DNA of 22,607 bases, from positions 1,653 to 24,259 of the forward strand of contig NZ_QHJG01000050.1 of the NCBI RefSeq assembly GCF_003184185.1, read 5' to 3'. A program made the position numbers and the translations under genes. The notes beneath the pieces are model-generated. The model ran no database searches. It was not told the DNA's origin and was given only the letters and a program-made list of their open reading frames with translations. Each line of letters begins with the position of its first letter. Position 1 is the stretch's first letter. The DNA comes from Legionella qingyii. GTDB taxonomy: Bacteria > Pseudomonadota > Gammaproteobacteria > Legionellales > Legionellaceae. Positions 14,184 through 22,553 of the stretch are shown piece by piece.

Positions 14184-15707
14184 CTATTTGATTAAATCGA
14201 TGAATTCGACACGATTTCGTCCTAGCGTTTTTGCACGATACATTGCATCGTCAGCGAGGTTTAATAGTTTGGTTGGGTTATCATCCTTGGGAATACAACC
14301 CGCTACCCCCACGCTAATCGTAACAAAACGGGAAACATCTGAATCGGGATGTGGTAGTTCCAAATTACTAACAGCTTGTCGCAGTGACTCTGCAAATTTA
14401 ATTGCACCTTCCATCTGAGTATCTGGCAAAATACAGGTAAACTCTTCACCTCCATATCGTGCAAGCAAGTCGGTGCTGCGGGTTACTCTGTTTTTTAATG
14501 CTTGAGCAACAAGTTTTAGAGCATCATCACCAGCCAGATGACCAAGACTGTCGTTATAACGCTTAAAGAAATCGATATCCATCATAATAATTGCTATTGG
14601 TTTGGAATAACGCAATGCACGTTTCCATTCCTGTTTAAGGAAGTCATCGAATCGACGACGATTCGCTACTCCTGTTAATCCATCGAGATAAGACATTTCC
14701 TGAAGCAAAAATTGCAGCTTCTTTTTTTCACTAATATCCTCTCCTACACCTACAAAATGTTGGATTTCTCCAAGGGTATTAAATACAGGTGCAATACTCC
14801 ATGATTGCCAGAACGCACTTCCATTTTTTCGGTGGTAGAGAAGTTCGCCAGTCCAAGAAATGCCAGATTGTATTTTTTTCCATAAATCAGTTAATACGCT
14901 TCTTGGGGTCATGTTATTATGAAAAATATCTGTTTTTTGACCATATAACTCTTCTTTAGAATAGCCTGTCAATTTGATGATTTGCGGATTGGCATAAATA
15001 ATAGTTCTTTGTTTATCAACGATCAGTACAGATACTGGGCTTTGTTCGATAGCCGCTTGCATTTCACGTAAACGATTTCGCTCGTGAATGGATTGAGTGA
15101 TATCATGAAATGCGATCACAATTCCTTTGTTATTTTTTAACATAATTGGGGTTGTAATTAGAGAGACAGGGAAGCAAGTACCATCTTTACGCCAAAAATA
15201 ATCATCATCACTTGCATAAGGTTTTTCTGTTTGTATTACTTCCAAATTTTTACAATACTCCATGGGATAGGGATCATGAGTATAATAGCAATGATGAAAT
15301 AGTTCATGGGCGTTTTGACCAAGCATTTCGGCTTCATCATAACCTAGCATGCTGCACGCTGCGGCATTAACATATTCAAGCCTATTCTCTTTATTGATGA
15401 CTAATAATCCTTCACCAAGTGCAGATGTAATATCACGTAAATACTGTTCGCTTTGCTCCACCTGTATTTTTGCTTGTTGTAAATCACGGGCTATCTTTGC
15501 ATTTATTTGGAGTGCTTCTTCTAGCTCTTGGGTGCGTTTTCTTACTTTATCTTCAAGAATAACTGTGTTTTGAAATACTCCAAAATCTGTTCGCGGAGCA
15601 TTCATATCTTGTTCTGCTCTATCAATCAATGCCTTAACTATTTTATTGAGGCGTTCGATTTCTGCTTGCAATTCTTTCTTAGTGTTAAGAGTATTCTTTT
15701 CAGGCAT
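14184..15707 (-). CDS. PAS-PAS-GGDEF diguanylate cyclase
   Basis: This 507-residue cytoplasmic enzyme makes cyclic di-GMP from two GTP. An N-terminal coiled coil (about 8-90) is followed by two PAS sensor domains (about 91-205 and 213-335, each ending in a (H/E)DI(T/S) linker) and a GGDEF domain (about 336-507). The active-site motif is GGEEF (419-423), a functional variant. An RxxD inhibitory site, RSTD (410-413), sits exactly 5 residues before it, so feedback inhibition by product is expected. DGLTGVANRRRFD and MDIDFFKRYND mark the start of the domain and the metal site. There is no membrane segment. The start overlaps the end of the FIST gene by 8 bp, implying coupled translation and a shared signal. 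I see no EAL domain. Confidence 0.95.
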   Translation of the reverse strand: MPEKNTLNTKKELQAEIERLNKIVKALIDRAEQDMNAPRTDFGVFQNTVILEDKVRKRTQELEEALQINAKIARDLQQAKIQVEQSEQYLRDITSALGEGLLVINKENRLEYVNAAACSMLGYDEAEMLGQNAHELFHHCYYTHDPYPMEYCKNLEVIQTEKPYASDDDYFWRKDGTCFPVSLITTPIMLKNNKGIVIAFHDITQSIHERNRLREMQAAIEQSPVSVLIVDKQRTIIYANPQIIKLTGYSKEELYGQKTDIFHNNMTPRSVLTDLWKKIQSGISWTGELLYHRKNGSAFWQSWSIAPVFNTLGEIQHFVGVGEDISEKKKLQFLLQEMSYLDGLTGVANRRRFDDFLKQEWKRALRYSKPIAIIMMDIDFFKRYNDSLGHLAGDDALKLVAQALKNRVTRSTDLLARYGGEEFTCILPDTQMEGAIKFAESLRQAVSNLELPHPDSDVSRFVTISVGVAGCIPKDDNPTKLLNLADDAMYRAKTLGRNRVEFIDLIK

Positions 15708-16857
15708 CGTGGTTTTCCTTTAATTCACCTATGGCTAGGCCTGTAATCGTTTGATTTATATGAATGCCTTTGAATTGTTCTCCATAAGTGCTAAAGCCAA
15801 CGACGTGATTATTCTGAAATATCTTTTCTACATCTTTTTTCAACCCCTGACGCTGTATCTCCAGATTGCGAAGGATGCAATCGCAAGCCAGGACCAATTG
15901 CGGTTTGCCAATAGATGATTGAATTTCCTGAAAAGTTTGCTCAATATTTTTTATTAGATCAATTCCATGAGCCGCCATAAAAACCAGACCATTATCGATT
16001 GCACAGTAAAACTTTAAGCTTCCATCTGGATTAGCTTTTTGAATAGAGCGCACATAATCAACTCCGTTGATGCGTATCACCAGTGGCGTAGCGGAAAATT
16101 TCATGGGATCAAGTTCATCAACTTGCGCTTTTACTATACGGGCATATTCTTCTACTGCCGGATATCCGTTTATTTCATTGACAATACGCTGCTCAGGATG
16201 TGCTTGGGTCACGACCAACCTTTCATTCCCACATACAAAATGCTGTGCTTTAAATGGTTTAAAAGGATAGATTGTATTAACCAAGATAAGGGCTACGGAA
16301 TCAGTATGAAAAGCGCCTTCAGCAAAGATCCACGTTTTCTTAAAACGGAGGTCATCGCCCGCAGAACCACCAAAAAGTGTAATGCCTCCTAAGACATCCT
16401 GTAAAATATGAGTTATTTGTTCCTCGCGCTCAGATAATCCATCCACTAACAAAAAAGCGAAGCTGTTTTTAGAATTAGTAGAAGGGGCTCGTGCTTCAAG
16501 TTGTTGAAGTAGATTATTAACAAACACCAGTCCTGAATCATAATTAATATTTTTTAAATCATTTATGTATCCAACAGCGGTTGTAAAGCCATCCAAGGCG
16601 AAGCTAACCCCTGAAAGGGTATGATCGGTATAACCATTGGGCCCAATTTCACCTGCTGTGGTGCATCCCATTACTTTCACATTCGGAAAAAGGGAATTTA
16701 TTTCATTGGCTATAGCATCAAGGTCATAATGACTTGAACAAAAAAAAAGAACAAGCTCCATATTAGGTTGACATACTGCCGCATGAAACTCTCTGACTGC
16801 AGTATGTGGCTCTTGCGAAGTTGACTGTCCAATACGAATGGATTGCTGAGTGCTCAT
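15700..16857 (-). CDS. FIST-domain sensor protein
   Basis: This 385-residue soluble protein consists of FIST_N (about 30-230) and FIST_C (about 235-370) domains. The FIST_N core shows LVLFFCSSHYDLDAIANEI, VMGCTTAGEIGPNGY and a later GGSAGDD turn. FIST_C shows GYPAVEEYAR, AAHGIDLIKNIEQ and an ending with VVGFSTYGEQFKGIH, the family's usual close. FIST domains are thought to bind small ligands such as amino acids and to feed signalling proteins, often GGDEF or histidine-kinase partners. Here the partner is the cyclase whose ATG lies within its last codons (TGA at 15702-15700). It is first in the operon; GGGG lies 8 nt before its ATG. The ligand is unknown. It lacks any output domain, so it probably signals by contact with the cyclase. 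Confidence 0.92.
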   Translation of the reverse strand: MSTQQSIRIGQSTSQEPHTAVREFHAAVCQPNMELVLFFCSSHYDLDAIANEINSLFPNVKVMGCTTAGEIGPNGYTDHTLSGVSFALDGFTTAVGYINDLKNINYDSGLVFVNNLLQQLEARAPSTNSKNSFAFLLVDGLSEREEQITHILQDVLGGITLFGGSAGDDLRFKKTWIFAEGAFHTDSVALILVNTIYPFKPFKAQHFVCGNERLVVTQAHPEQRIVNEINGYPAVEEYARIVKAQVDELDPMKFSATPLVIRINGVDYVRSIQKANPDGSLKFYCAIDNGLVFMAAHGIDLIKNIEQTFQEIQSSIGKPQLVLACDCILRNLEIQRQGLKKDVEKIFQNNHVVGFSTYGEQFKGIHINQTITGLAIGELKENHDA

Positions 16858-17038
16858 CTAACATACCCCATATTTTAGAGATGCAAGCTTGTAAAACGGA
16901 CTCTAAAGCTATTCTTAATTGTTAAAATATTAGCGTTAACTCAATTAATATAACTATAGCATAGGTTTTTTTACAATGAAGTTTAATGTGCTATAACTCA
17001 GCTAGAACCTGTTGCTTCTGATAAAGTTCGGTGACGGC

Positions 17039-17059
17039 AGCGAAGAGAAGCTCTTCGCT
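17039..17059 (-). terminator. Hairpin just after nagA
   Basis: AGCGAAGAG (17039-17047) pairs with CTCTTCGCT (17051-17059), a perfect 9-bp stem with a 3-nt loop. It starts 5 nt after the nagA stop on the minus strand. No T run follows in that direction, so it may be a weak terminator or a 3'-end stabiliser. Confidence 0.4.
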
Positions 17060-17064
17060 TGCCT

Positions 17065-18486
17065 CTAATTACATGTGCAATGAATTTCTCGTTCGGGATG
17101 GCTTTCTTCGATAGCCGGGGGCTTTAATAAAAAACCATAATGAAGCAAGCTGGATATAGGCCATTGTATTTGCTGATGCTCCAGTACGTTACCATTACAT
17201 GAACTTAAAATAAGTTGCCCATTATGATTAAAAATAGAAAAATTTTTGTCATCCGATAAATTGTGTATCCTATCCATAGATAAGGAAGCCATTCTGGGGT
17301 TGGTGATAAGTGCTGAATACATAGAATCCATACGATTTTCTGGTGATTCATTATGCATTGATTCAAAATATTTTTGCGCGCAAAGTGATAATGGGGCGGC
17401 ACTACCTGCAAGTGTTTTTACTAATCCTTGCTCTCCAGAGGGTAAAGTTCCTTTTTTCATCAGAAAATCACCATTATTATCTGCCAAATAGAAACTATTT
17501 TGTTCCTTGTAAATATCCAGAGTTCCTAGTTTATATGCTCCATCTTTGCAGCCAGTAGGGCCTAAGGCATCAGTCACAAGAATAATTTTGTTTTTAATTG
17601 TATTTTGTATAAGAGAAATAAATGAAGCGGATAAATGTACTCCATCCGCAATGAGCTCGACGCCAGCGGGGCAACGATCAGGATTTTCAAGTATCCATTG
17701 GACAATGTGGCTTTGTGCGTCATTTAAAGTAAGTTCCCTTGTTTCTCGGCTACATGATTCCTGGCAACCATTCCCGAGATGTGTAAACCCACAAGCACCA
17801 GCTGTAACAGCACGCCCAATGACCTCTTTATCAACTGGATTGCAATGTCCTATGAATACTTTTACAAAAATACCTTCTTGTTCAAGGTTATTTGTTTGTT
17901 TAATAAATTCTTCTGCGCCTGGTAAATCAGGGGCAATGGTTATTTTCCATTGTTTTACATTGGGTGCTACGCTAATGATATCTCTAAATTGTTCTATAGA
18001 AATACGGTCTTGTAGTGTCTCTTCAGCATGGGCCCCCTTACAATTTTTTGCGATGAAGGGTCCCTCTAGATGCACCCCAAGAATTTGGGTGTGGCCTGCG
18101 GTAGGATTTTGCTCTTGTTTTTGAATAAAATCATTAATTTTTGCCAATGATTTTTTTAAGGCGGGTATTGGCATAGATACTAAAGTAGCTAATGCGTAAG
18201 AAAGTCCAGTTTTTCCCAGTGCTTTAACAATGCACTCCAATTGTTCGTCACCCATTTCATCGCCTAAGTCAGCGAAATCAATACCACCTTGACCGTGAAC
18301 ATGGGCATCTAACATTCCCGGCATTAAGAAATAGGATCCTTTAGAATCAATAATTTTTTCTTCTTGAAGAGGGGATAAATCATCATCAACATTGAATAGT
18401 ACTTTTACACCATCATCGGTAATTTGCACATGTTTTAACTCCTTTATCCCTGCACCGTTATAAACATAAATATTTTTAATTAGCAT
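17065..18486 (-). CDS. nagA: N-acetylglucosamine-6-phosphate deacetylase
   Basis: NagA removes the acetyl group from GlcNAc-6-phosphate, giving glucosamine-6-phosphate for NagB. It is a cytoplasmic amidohydrolase with a TIM barrel. The metal and catalytic residues are in place: AHVHG (H62, H64), HLEGPF (E141), GHCNP (H214), THLGN (H236), DGVH (H284) and the catalytic Asp of VTDA (D306); LAGS follows. At 473 residues it is about 90 longer than the E. coli enzyme, with extra sequence in the C-terminal third (about 330-350 and 375-473). The usual THLFNAM loop is altered to THLGNGC. GAGG lies 9 nt before the ATG. It is divergent from nagB over a 287-bp spacer rather than in one operon. The chemistry is secure; the extra C-terminus is unexplained. 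Confidence 0.93.
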   Translation of the reverse strand: MLIKNIYVYNGAGIKELKHVQITDDGVKVLFNVDDDLSPLQEEKIIDSKGSYFLMPGMLDAHVHGQGGIDFADLGDEMGDEQLECIVKALGKTGLSYALATLVSMPIPALKKSLAKINDFIQKQEQNPTAGHTQILGVHLEGPFIAKNCKGAHAEETLQDRISIEQFRDIISVAPNVKQWKITIAPDLPGAEEFIKQTNNLEQEGIFVKVFIGHCNPVDKEVIGRAVTAGACGFTHLGNGCQESCSRETRELTLNDAQSHIVQWILENPDRCPAGVELIADGVHLSASFISLIQNTIKNKIILVTDALGPTGCKDGAYKLGTLDIYKEQNSFYLADNNGDFLMKKGTLPSGEQGLVKTLAGSAAPLSLCAQKYFESMHNESPENRMDSMYSALITNPRMASLSMDRIHNLSDDKNFSIFNHNGQLILSSCNGNVLEHQQIQWPISSLLHYGFLLKPPAIEESHPEREIHCTCN

Positions 18487-18659
18487 TTAAATACCCTCAT
18501 AGGGATTAACTCCGGTTAAGGATCTAATATTTTTTAGAACTTAACCCCCTCAGGAAATGCCCTAGAGTTCCTTTGCTAAATTGGCTAGAATCGTAAGTCG
18601 ATAAATCAAGTGTTTACTATTCATTGGCATCCTGCGCAATTGTAATTGTAACAAAATAT

Positions 18660-18710
18660 AAGAATGAGATGAATGAATGGTTTTGTATGATCATTCTTAA
18701 TCAACCATTC
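18660..18710. promoter_or_regulatory. Overlapping inverted repeats in the nagA-nagB spacer, possible operator
   Basis: Two 8-bp inverted repeats interlock: AAGAATGA (18660-18667) with TCATTCTT (18691-18698), and GAATGGTT (18675-18682) with AACCATTC (18703-18710). A perfect ATGATCAT palindrome (18687-18694) lies between. The cluster sits 64 nt before nagB and 173 nt before nagA. Such dyads suit a dimeric repressor serving both promoters, such as a NagC- or NagQ/NagR-type protein, but no regulator gene is present here. Confidence 0.35.
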
Positions 18711-18731
18711 CTTTTTATCCTAACTTTTTGT

Positions 18732-18746
18732 TTATATCGGATATAA
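18732..18746. promoter_or_regulatory. 15-bp near-perfect palindrome before nagB
   Basis: TTATATCGGATATAA is symmetric except for its central base. It ends 27 nt before the nagB ATG, where it would overlap the -10 or the first transcribed bases. The TTAT...ATAA ends recall NagC-type operators only loosely. GGAG (18761-18764) is the nagB ribosome site. Confidence 0.35.
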
Positions 18747-18773
18747 CGCCTCGAACTCTCGGAGAAAATATTT

Positions 18774-19652
18774 ATGTTTAGTCGCATTTTTGTTAGGGAA
18801 ACACCTGAAGGTATGGCAAGTAGGGCTGCTCGAGAAATTCAAAAGAAAATCATGGAACATAATGAGAAAAAAATACCTACAGTTTTAGGACTCGCAACAG
18901 GGAGCACTCCGGAACCTTTATATAAGGAATTAGTTCGTCTGCATAAAGAAGAAAATTTGGATTTTTCATTAGTGATTACATTTAATTTAGATGAGTATTG
19001 GGGCTTGGAACCAAACCATGAGCAATCTTATAATTACTATATGCATCGTCATTTTTTTAATCATGTAAATATTAAAAAAGAAAATATTCATATGCTTGAT
19101 GGAACTGTGTCACTTGAGTTAATTGAGGAGCATGCGAAAAAATATGAAGAACAGATTAAAGAGGCTGGTGGCATAGACATTCAACTATTAGGTTTGGGTG
19201 TGAACGGGCATATTGGTTTTAATGAACCCGGCTCCTCATTGGATTCTAAAACACGACTAATCAAGTTAGATGAAAAGACTCGTGACTCCAATCAACGATT
19301 TTTCAAGTCAAAAGATGAAGTCCCGACTCATGCAATAACAATGGGAATTGGAACAATTCTACAAAACAGTAAAGCATGTTATTTATTAGCGACAGGTTCA
19401 GCAAAAGCAAATATTATCTCTGCTGTTTATGCGGCTTCTTCACCGAATGAAGATATACCTGCAACCGCTTTATATGCTCATAAATACGTTACGATAATAC
19501 TCGATACAGATGCGGCATCTAAGTTGCCGTCATCGGTTAACCCAATAAAATCATTATTCTTCTCTGAACGTATATATGCTCCTACAACTCCAGTGGAGCC
19601 CCAATTCTTACCTGTTTCTGAGCACTCAAATTCAATTAATCTTACTCAATAA
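18774..19652 (+). CDS. nagB: Glucosamine-6-phosphate deaminase
   Basis: NagB isomerises and deaminates glucosamine-6-phosphate to fructose-6-phosphate and ammonia, feeding amino sugar into glycolysis and completing the step begun by NagA. The 292-residue protein has the family's Rossmann-like core: GLATGSTPEPLY (phosphate loop), NLDEYWGL (catalytic Asp, D73) and GVNGHIGFNEPG with the His (H146) and Glu (E151) that open the sugar ring. The position before GH is Asn (N144), where E. coli has the ring-opening Asp141; I believe Asn is usual in Gram-positive-type NagB. After the core, the C-terminus carries about 30 residues beyond the LFFSERIY segment. GGAG sits 9 nt before the ATG. It is transcribed away from nagA from a shared regulatory spacer. 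Confidence 0.95.
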   Translation: MFSRIFVRETPEGMASRAAREIQKKIMEHNEKKIPTVLGLATGSTPEPLYKELVRLHKEENLDFSLVITFNLDEYWGLEPNHEQSYNYYMHRHFFNHVNIKKENIHMLDGTVSLELIEEHAKKYEEQIKEAGGIDIQLLGLGVNGHIGFNEPGSSLDSKTRLIKLDEKTRDSNQRFFKSKDEVPTHAITMGIGTILQNSKACYLLATGSAKANIISAVYAASSPNEDIPATALYAHKYVTIILDTDAASKLPSSVNPIKSLFFSERIYAPTTPVEPQFLPVSEHSNSINLTQ

Positions 19653-19682
19653 AATATTGATAAACATTGGCACTTGGCATTC

Positions 19683-19715
19683 TGCCGCCTTAAAATTTTA
19701 ATTTTTAAAGCGGCA
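19683..19715 (+). terminator. Hairpin after nagB
   Basis: TGCCGC (19683-19688) pairs with GCGGCA (19710-19715), extended by A-T pairs across one mismatch; the AT-rich loop contains ATTTT. It lies 31 nt after the nagB stop and before the converging small membrane gene, so it can serve both. The downstream T tract is poor. Confidence 0.45.
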
Positions 19716-19749
19716 AGATATTATTACTGTTGGTAAGACTCTGAGTTCC

Positions 19750-19953
19750 TTAATCTAAAAGGGGGTTTTCAACTACAGTGGGAACCGGTGTTGGTGAATG
19801 AAAGAAATATATAATCAGTAATATGAGAAAAATAATTGTAGAAATATAAAATACAATTTTTGCATTAAATATTGATGCAGGAGCGGTTCCTTTATATCCC
19901 ATGTATCCTGAAACAATCGCTATAACTAAAAAAATAAAAGCAGTTCTTAACAT
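19750..19953 (-). CDS. DUF1328-type small membrane protein (YtjA-like)
   Basis: This 67-residue peptide has two membrane segments (about 3-19 and 31-50) joined by a short Gly/Ala loop. The start MLRTAFIFLVIAIVSGYMGY and the AKIVFYISTIIFLILLI helix follow the DUF1328 pattern (MLRWALIFLVIALIA, then AKILF-x6-(F/V)). The family is a widespread inner-membrane protein of unknown role. The tail here is longer than usual, Pro/Val-rich and ending in PLLD. AAGGA lies 8 nt before the ATG. It converges on nagB. It appears intact and transcribed alone. Confidence 0.85.
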   Translation of the reverse strand: MLRTAFIFLVIAIVSGYMGYKGTAPASIFNAKIVFYISTIIFLILLIIYFFHSPTPVPTVVENPLLD

Positions 19954-20290
19954 TTTATTTTTCCTTTTTCAGAATAAAAGAGTATATCTTTCATTGCGTG
20001 CATTTAAATTTTAAAATTCATCATACTCTTTTAAGTTCTATTTGTTTTAATTATAGATATCTTTGGCGAGGATCACATCTATATGACTCAAACATTCATT
20101 TCTTATACCTGATTACCCTATGAATTATTCCTAAAAATAAGAGATTCTAAAAGAACTTGCGGGTAAGTCCCAGTCTCATTCTAGGATAAACCCCGAGTAA
20201 AAGCTGACGACGTTGATATATATTATAATTAAAGTAGTACATATGGAATTTATGTACTCGTTTCATATGTAAAGGATAGGGAGATTCAAC
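19954..20290 (+). promoter_or_regulatory. 337-bp spacer before the receiver gene, with alternative hairpins
   Basis: The right part holds overlapping inverted repeats. AGTACATA (20236-20243) pairs with TATGTACT (20251-20258), a perfect 8-bp stem with a 7-nt loop. ACATATG (20239-20245) can instead pair with CATATGT (20264-20270). The two structures exclude each other and lie just upstream of the ribosome site (AGGGAG), so they could be an operator or an RNA switch in the leader. The rest is AT-rich and I see no gene in it. Confidence 0.35.
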
Positions 20291-20719
20291 ATGACGACTC
20301 AAGTTGATATTTTGTACGTAGAAGATGATGACGTTGATATTGAGACTATGCAACGTGAGTTTACCAAAATGAATAAGGCAGTTGATATTGCTGTAGCAAA
20401 GAATGGGAAACAGGCACTGGATATGTTATATGGACGTCATGGTAAAAATAGAATCAAGCCTAATGTGATATTGCTTGATCTTAACATGCCTCAAATGAAC
20501 GGCATTGATTTTTTGAAAAAGTTAAGGAAAGGTTTTGATTTTGGAGATATTAAGGTTTTCGTGCTTACTAGCACATACACTTCTGAAGAAAAGCTCATCA
20601 CCAGGGATTTACATGTATCTGGCTGTATTATCAAACCCCTGCAATATACGGATGCGCTAAATATTTTGTGGTGTGCTTCTGCAAGTGAAGAAATGTCAAA
20701 ATTATTTTTTATGCAGTAA
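20291..20719 (+). CDS. Stand-alone CheY-like response regulator (Rcp1 type)
   Basis: This 142-residue protein is a single receiver domain with no output domain. Key residues are present: the acidic pair D12/D13 (after ILYVE), the phosphorylated Asp D63 in LLDLNMPQMNG, T93 in VLTST and the conserved Lys K115 in IIKPLQ. The length, the inserted loop (MLYGRHGKNRIKPN) and the LLDLNMPQMNGIDFL core match the Rcp1-like receivers that accept phosphate from phytochrome-type or hybrid histidine kinases. No kinase is found in this window, so the partner is encoded elsewhere. It probably acts by protein contact or as a phosphate relay. GGGAG sits 8 nt before the ATG. Confidence 0.92.
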   Translation: MTTQVDILYVEDDDVDIETMQREFTKMNKAVDIAVAKNGKQALDMLYGRHGKNRIKPNVILLDLNMPQMNGIDFLKKLRKGFDFGDIKVFVLTSTYTSEEKLITRDLHVSGCIIKPLQYTDALNILWCASASEEMSKLFFMQ

Positions 20720-20827
20720 ATGACAGTCTATTTAAGCATGAGTTCAAGTACCTAATCCTCATTATCCTTTCCCTATGAAGATTATATAACATACATGTTA
20801 TTGATGGCTTTATGCTGACTAAAAATT

Positions 20828-21406
20828 CTATTTTTGAGAATTAATAAAGTTTTTTATTTTAACAAAACAATAATGGAGAAATTGTTCATTGAGTTTAATT
20901 CGGAAAACTCCTTCCTCATGATTTTTCAAATTAGTTTGTTCAATTAGAGCGGTGTTTGCATCTGAATTAAGGGCACTTATGGTTTCTTTAGTGTCTATTC
21001 CATATCGGTCTGAATCTAATCTTCCATTTCCATGTAGTAGGCAATTACGAATTTTAGAAATATTAAGTAACGCGTTCCAGTAGTCACTATCAATAGTATA
21101 TCCAAGCGCTTTAAGAGCCATTTCAAATCGTGATATGCTTGCGTTTTTCTTAATTAATTGATTGCTACACTCATGGTACAAGGCCTCTTCGAGTTGAGAA
21201 TAAATTTGCAGAAAGGTCGATTCAATCAAGATTTTTAAACTTTGTTTGTAAAACTCTAGAGTATCTGTTTCGGTTCGTGTTAGTTGCTGATTATTTTTCT
21301 TCAATTCTAGATGCGATATGTCTTTTTGAATTGATGACTTTATCAATTCGTAGGTCTGTAGTTGATATTCAAAATTAATTATTTTTAAAAATTTAAATTG
21401 ATTCAT
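20828..21406 (-). CDS. HEPN-domain protein, orphan
   Basis: This 192-residue, mostly helical soluble protein carries the HEPN nuclease signature in the right place: R120-N-C-L-L-H125 in SKIRNCLLHGNG (Rx4H, preceded by a hydrophobic helix and followed by Gly-Asn-Gly). Four long helices surround it (about 8-30, 47-87, 91-124 and 170-190). HEPN proteins of this size cut RNA in toxin-antitoxin, abortive-infection and other defence systems; in MNT-HEPN pairs the antitoxin is a nucleotidyltransferase. No MNT gene, or any small partner, lies within the flanking spacers (about 100 bp each), so it is either an orphan or a member of the HEPN group that works alone. The ribosome site is weak (GGA, 11 nt). 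The fold is inferred from the motif and predicted helices. Confidence 0.6.
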   Translation of the reverse strand: MNQFKFLKIINFEYQLQTYELIKSSIQKDISHLELKKNNQQLTRTETDTLEFYKQSLKILIESTFLQIYSQLEEALYHECSNQLIKKNASISRFEMALKALGYTIDSDYWNALLNISKIRNCLLHGNGRLDSDRYGIDTKETISALNSDANTALIEQTNLKNHEEGVFRIKLNEQFLHYCFVKIKNFINSQK

Positions 21407-21509
21407 TAATCATTTTCCAAGATTATAAAAGTGTATCTTTCTAAATAGGAAACACAGCTACAGATTGTAACAAAATAATATTGAATAATTCAGTTAAATA
21501 AGGACATAA

Positions 21510-22394
21510 ATGATTTTAATGAGTTCTTGGGGGTTCTTAAAAGAACTATTTAATAATTGGAATCAAGACCGAATTTCAAGTAAAGCCGCAGCACTTGCAT
21601 ATTATATGCTATTTTCACTTGCTCCAATTTTATTAATTTGTATTTCTATTCTGGGAATAGTATTTGGTGAAGAAGCTTCTCGCGGTCAAATTTTGTCTCA
21701 AACAAGTGACTTAATAGGCAGAGAACCTACGTTACAAATTCAAGAAATAATTCAAAATGCCAGTAAGCCAAGCAATTCCCTTGTAACAAAAATAACAAGC
21801 TTTATTATTCTTTTGTTTAGTGCCTCAGGAGTGTTTACTGAAATTCAAGTGGGATTGAATGAGATATGGGGAGTCAAAATTAATCCGAACAGGGGATGGT
21901 TTACGACATTAAAAAGCCGTTTCTTTTCTTATGTAATTGTTCTAGGAGTTGCTTTTTTATTATTAATATCATTAATTTTAAGTGCTTTTTTAGCACTTAT
22001 AGGTAATTATTTAAATTATTTTGTAGGTACAAGTATTTTAATGGATTTGATAATCAGTCACTTACTCTCTTTTTTCCTGATCACATTATTATTTGCTATG
22101 ACATTTAAAGTTCTACCTGATGTGATATTAAAATGGCGCGATGTGTGGTTGGGGGCATTAATCACTTCGGTGTTATTTAGTTGCGGTAAAATTTTCATTG
22201 AATTATATCTGATTCAATTTCATAAATTTTCTGTATTTGGAGCTGCGGGCTCTATAATTATTATCTTGATATGGATGTTTTATTCATCCCAAATTTTCTT
22301 CATTGGGGTAGAAATCACAAAAATACTTTTTATAAATGAAGGCAAACAGATTGTTATTACGCGAAATTCCCTTAAAGAAAACCAAGTAAATTAA
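21510..22394 (+). CDS. YihY/BrkB-family inner-membrane protein
   Basis: This 294-residue protein has six or more membrane segments (near 28-50, 93-113, 138-165, 178-202, 214-236 and 245-275). It matches the YihY/BrkB family (formerly RNase BN) throughout: SSKAAALAYYMLFSLAPILL at the start, the FTEIQVGLNEIWG loop, LPDVILKWRDVWLGA between late segments, and FGAAGSIIIILIWMFYSSQI followed by FFIGVEITK at the end. The family is widespread; proposed roles include envelope transport or lipid handling and serum resistance in Bordetella (BrkB), but the molecular activity is unproven. AAGGA lies about 6 nt before the ATG. It stands alone, divergent from the HEPN gene. Confidence 0.92.
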   Translation: MILMSSWGFLKELFNNWNQDRISSKAAALAYYMLFSLAPILLICISILGIVFGEEASRGQILSQTSDLIGREPTLQIQEIIQNASKPSNSLVTKITSFIILLFSASGVFTEIQVGLNEIWGVKINPNRGWFTTLKSRFFSYVIVLGVAFLLLISLILSAFLALIGNYLNYFVGTSILMDLIISHLLSFFLITLLFAMTFKVLPDVILKWRDVWLGALITSVLFSCGKIFIELYLIQFHKFSVFGAAGSIIIILIWMFYSSQIFFIGVEITKILFINEGKQIVITRNSLKENQVN

Positions 22395-22553
22395 TCCCTC
22401 TCATAAAATGAGAATGAGTCTGCCCGAGATAACGCATGAACTAGGATCTATTGAGTTCTTAATCTATACTTTTTGTATCAAATATTGTTAAAGAGCGATT
22501 ATGGAAAGTAAGTTTGAGCACCCTCAAGATTTAATTAGAAAAATCCGGCTCTA

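Noticed and set aside
20147..20353. 68-codon minus-strand frame over the receiver gene leader
   Set aside because: No ribosome site or family pattern; it overlaps the start of the well-supported receiver gene.
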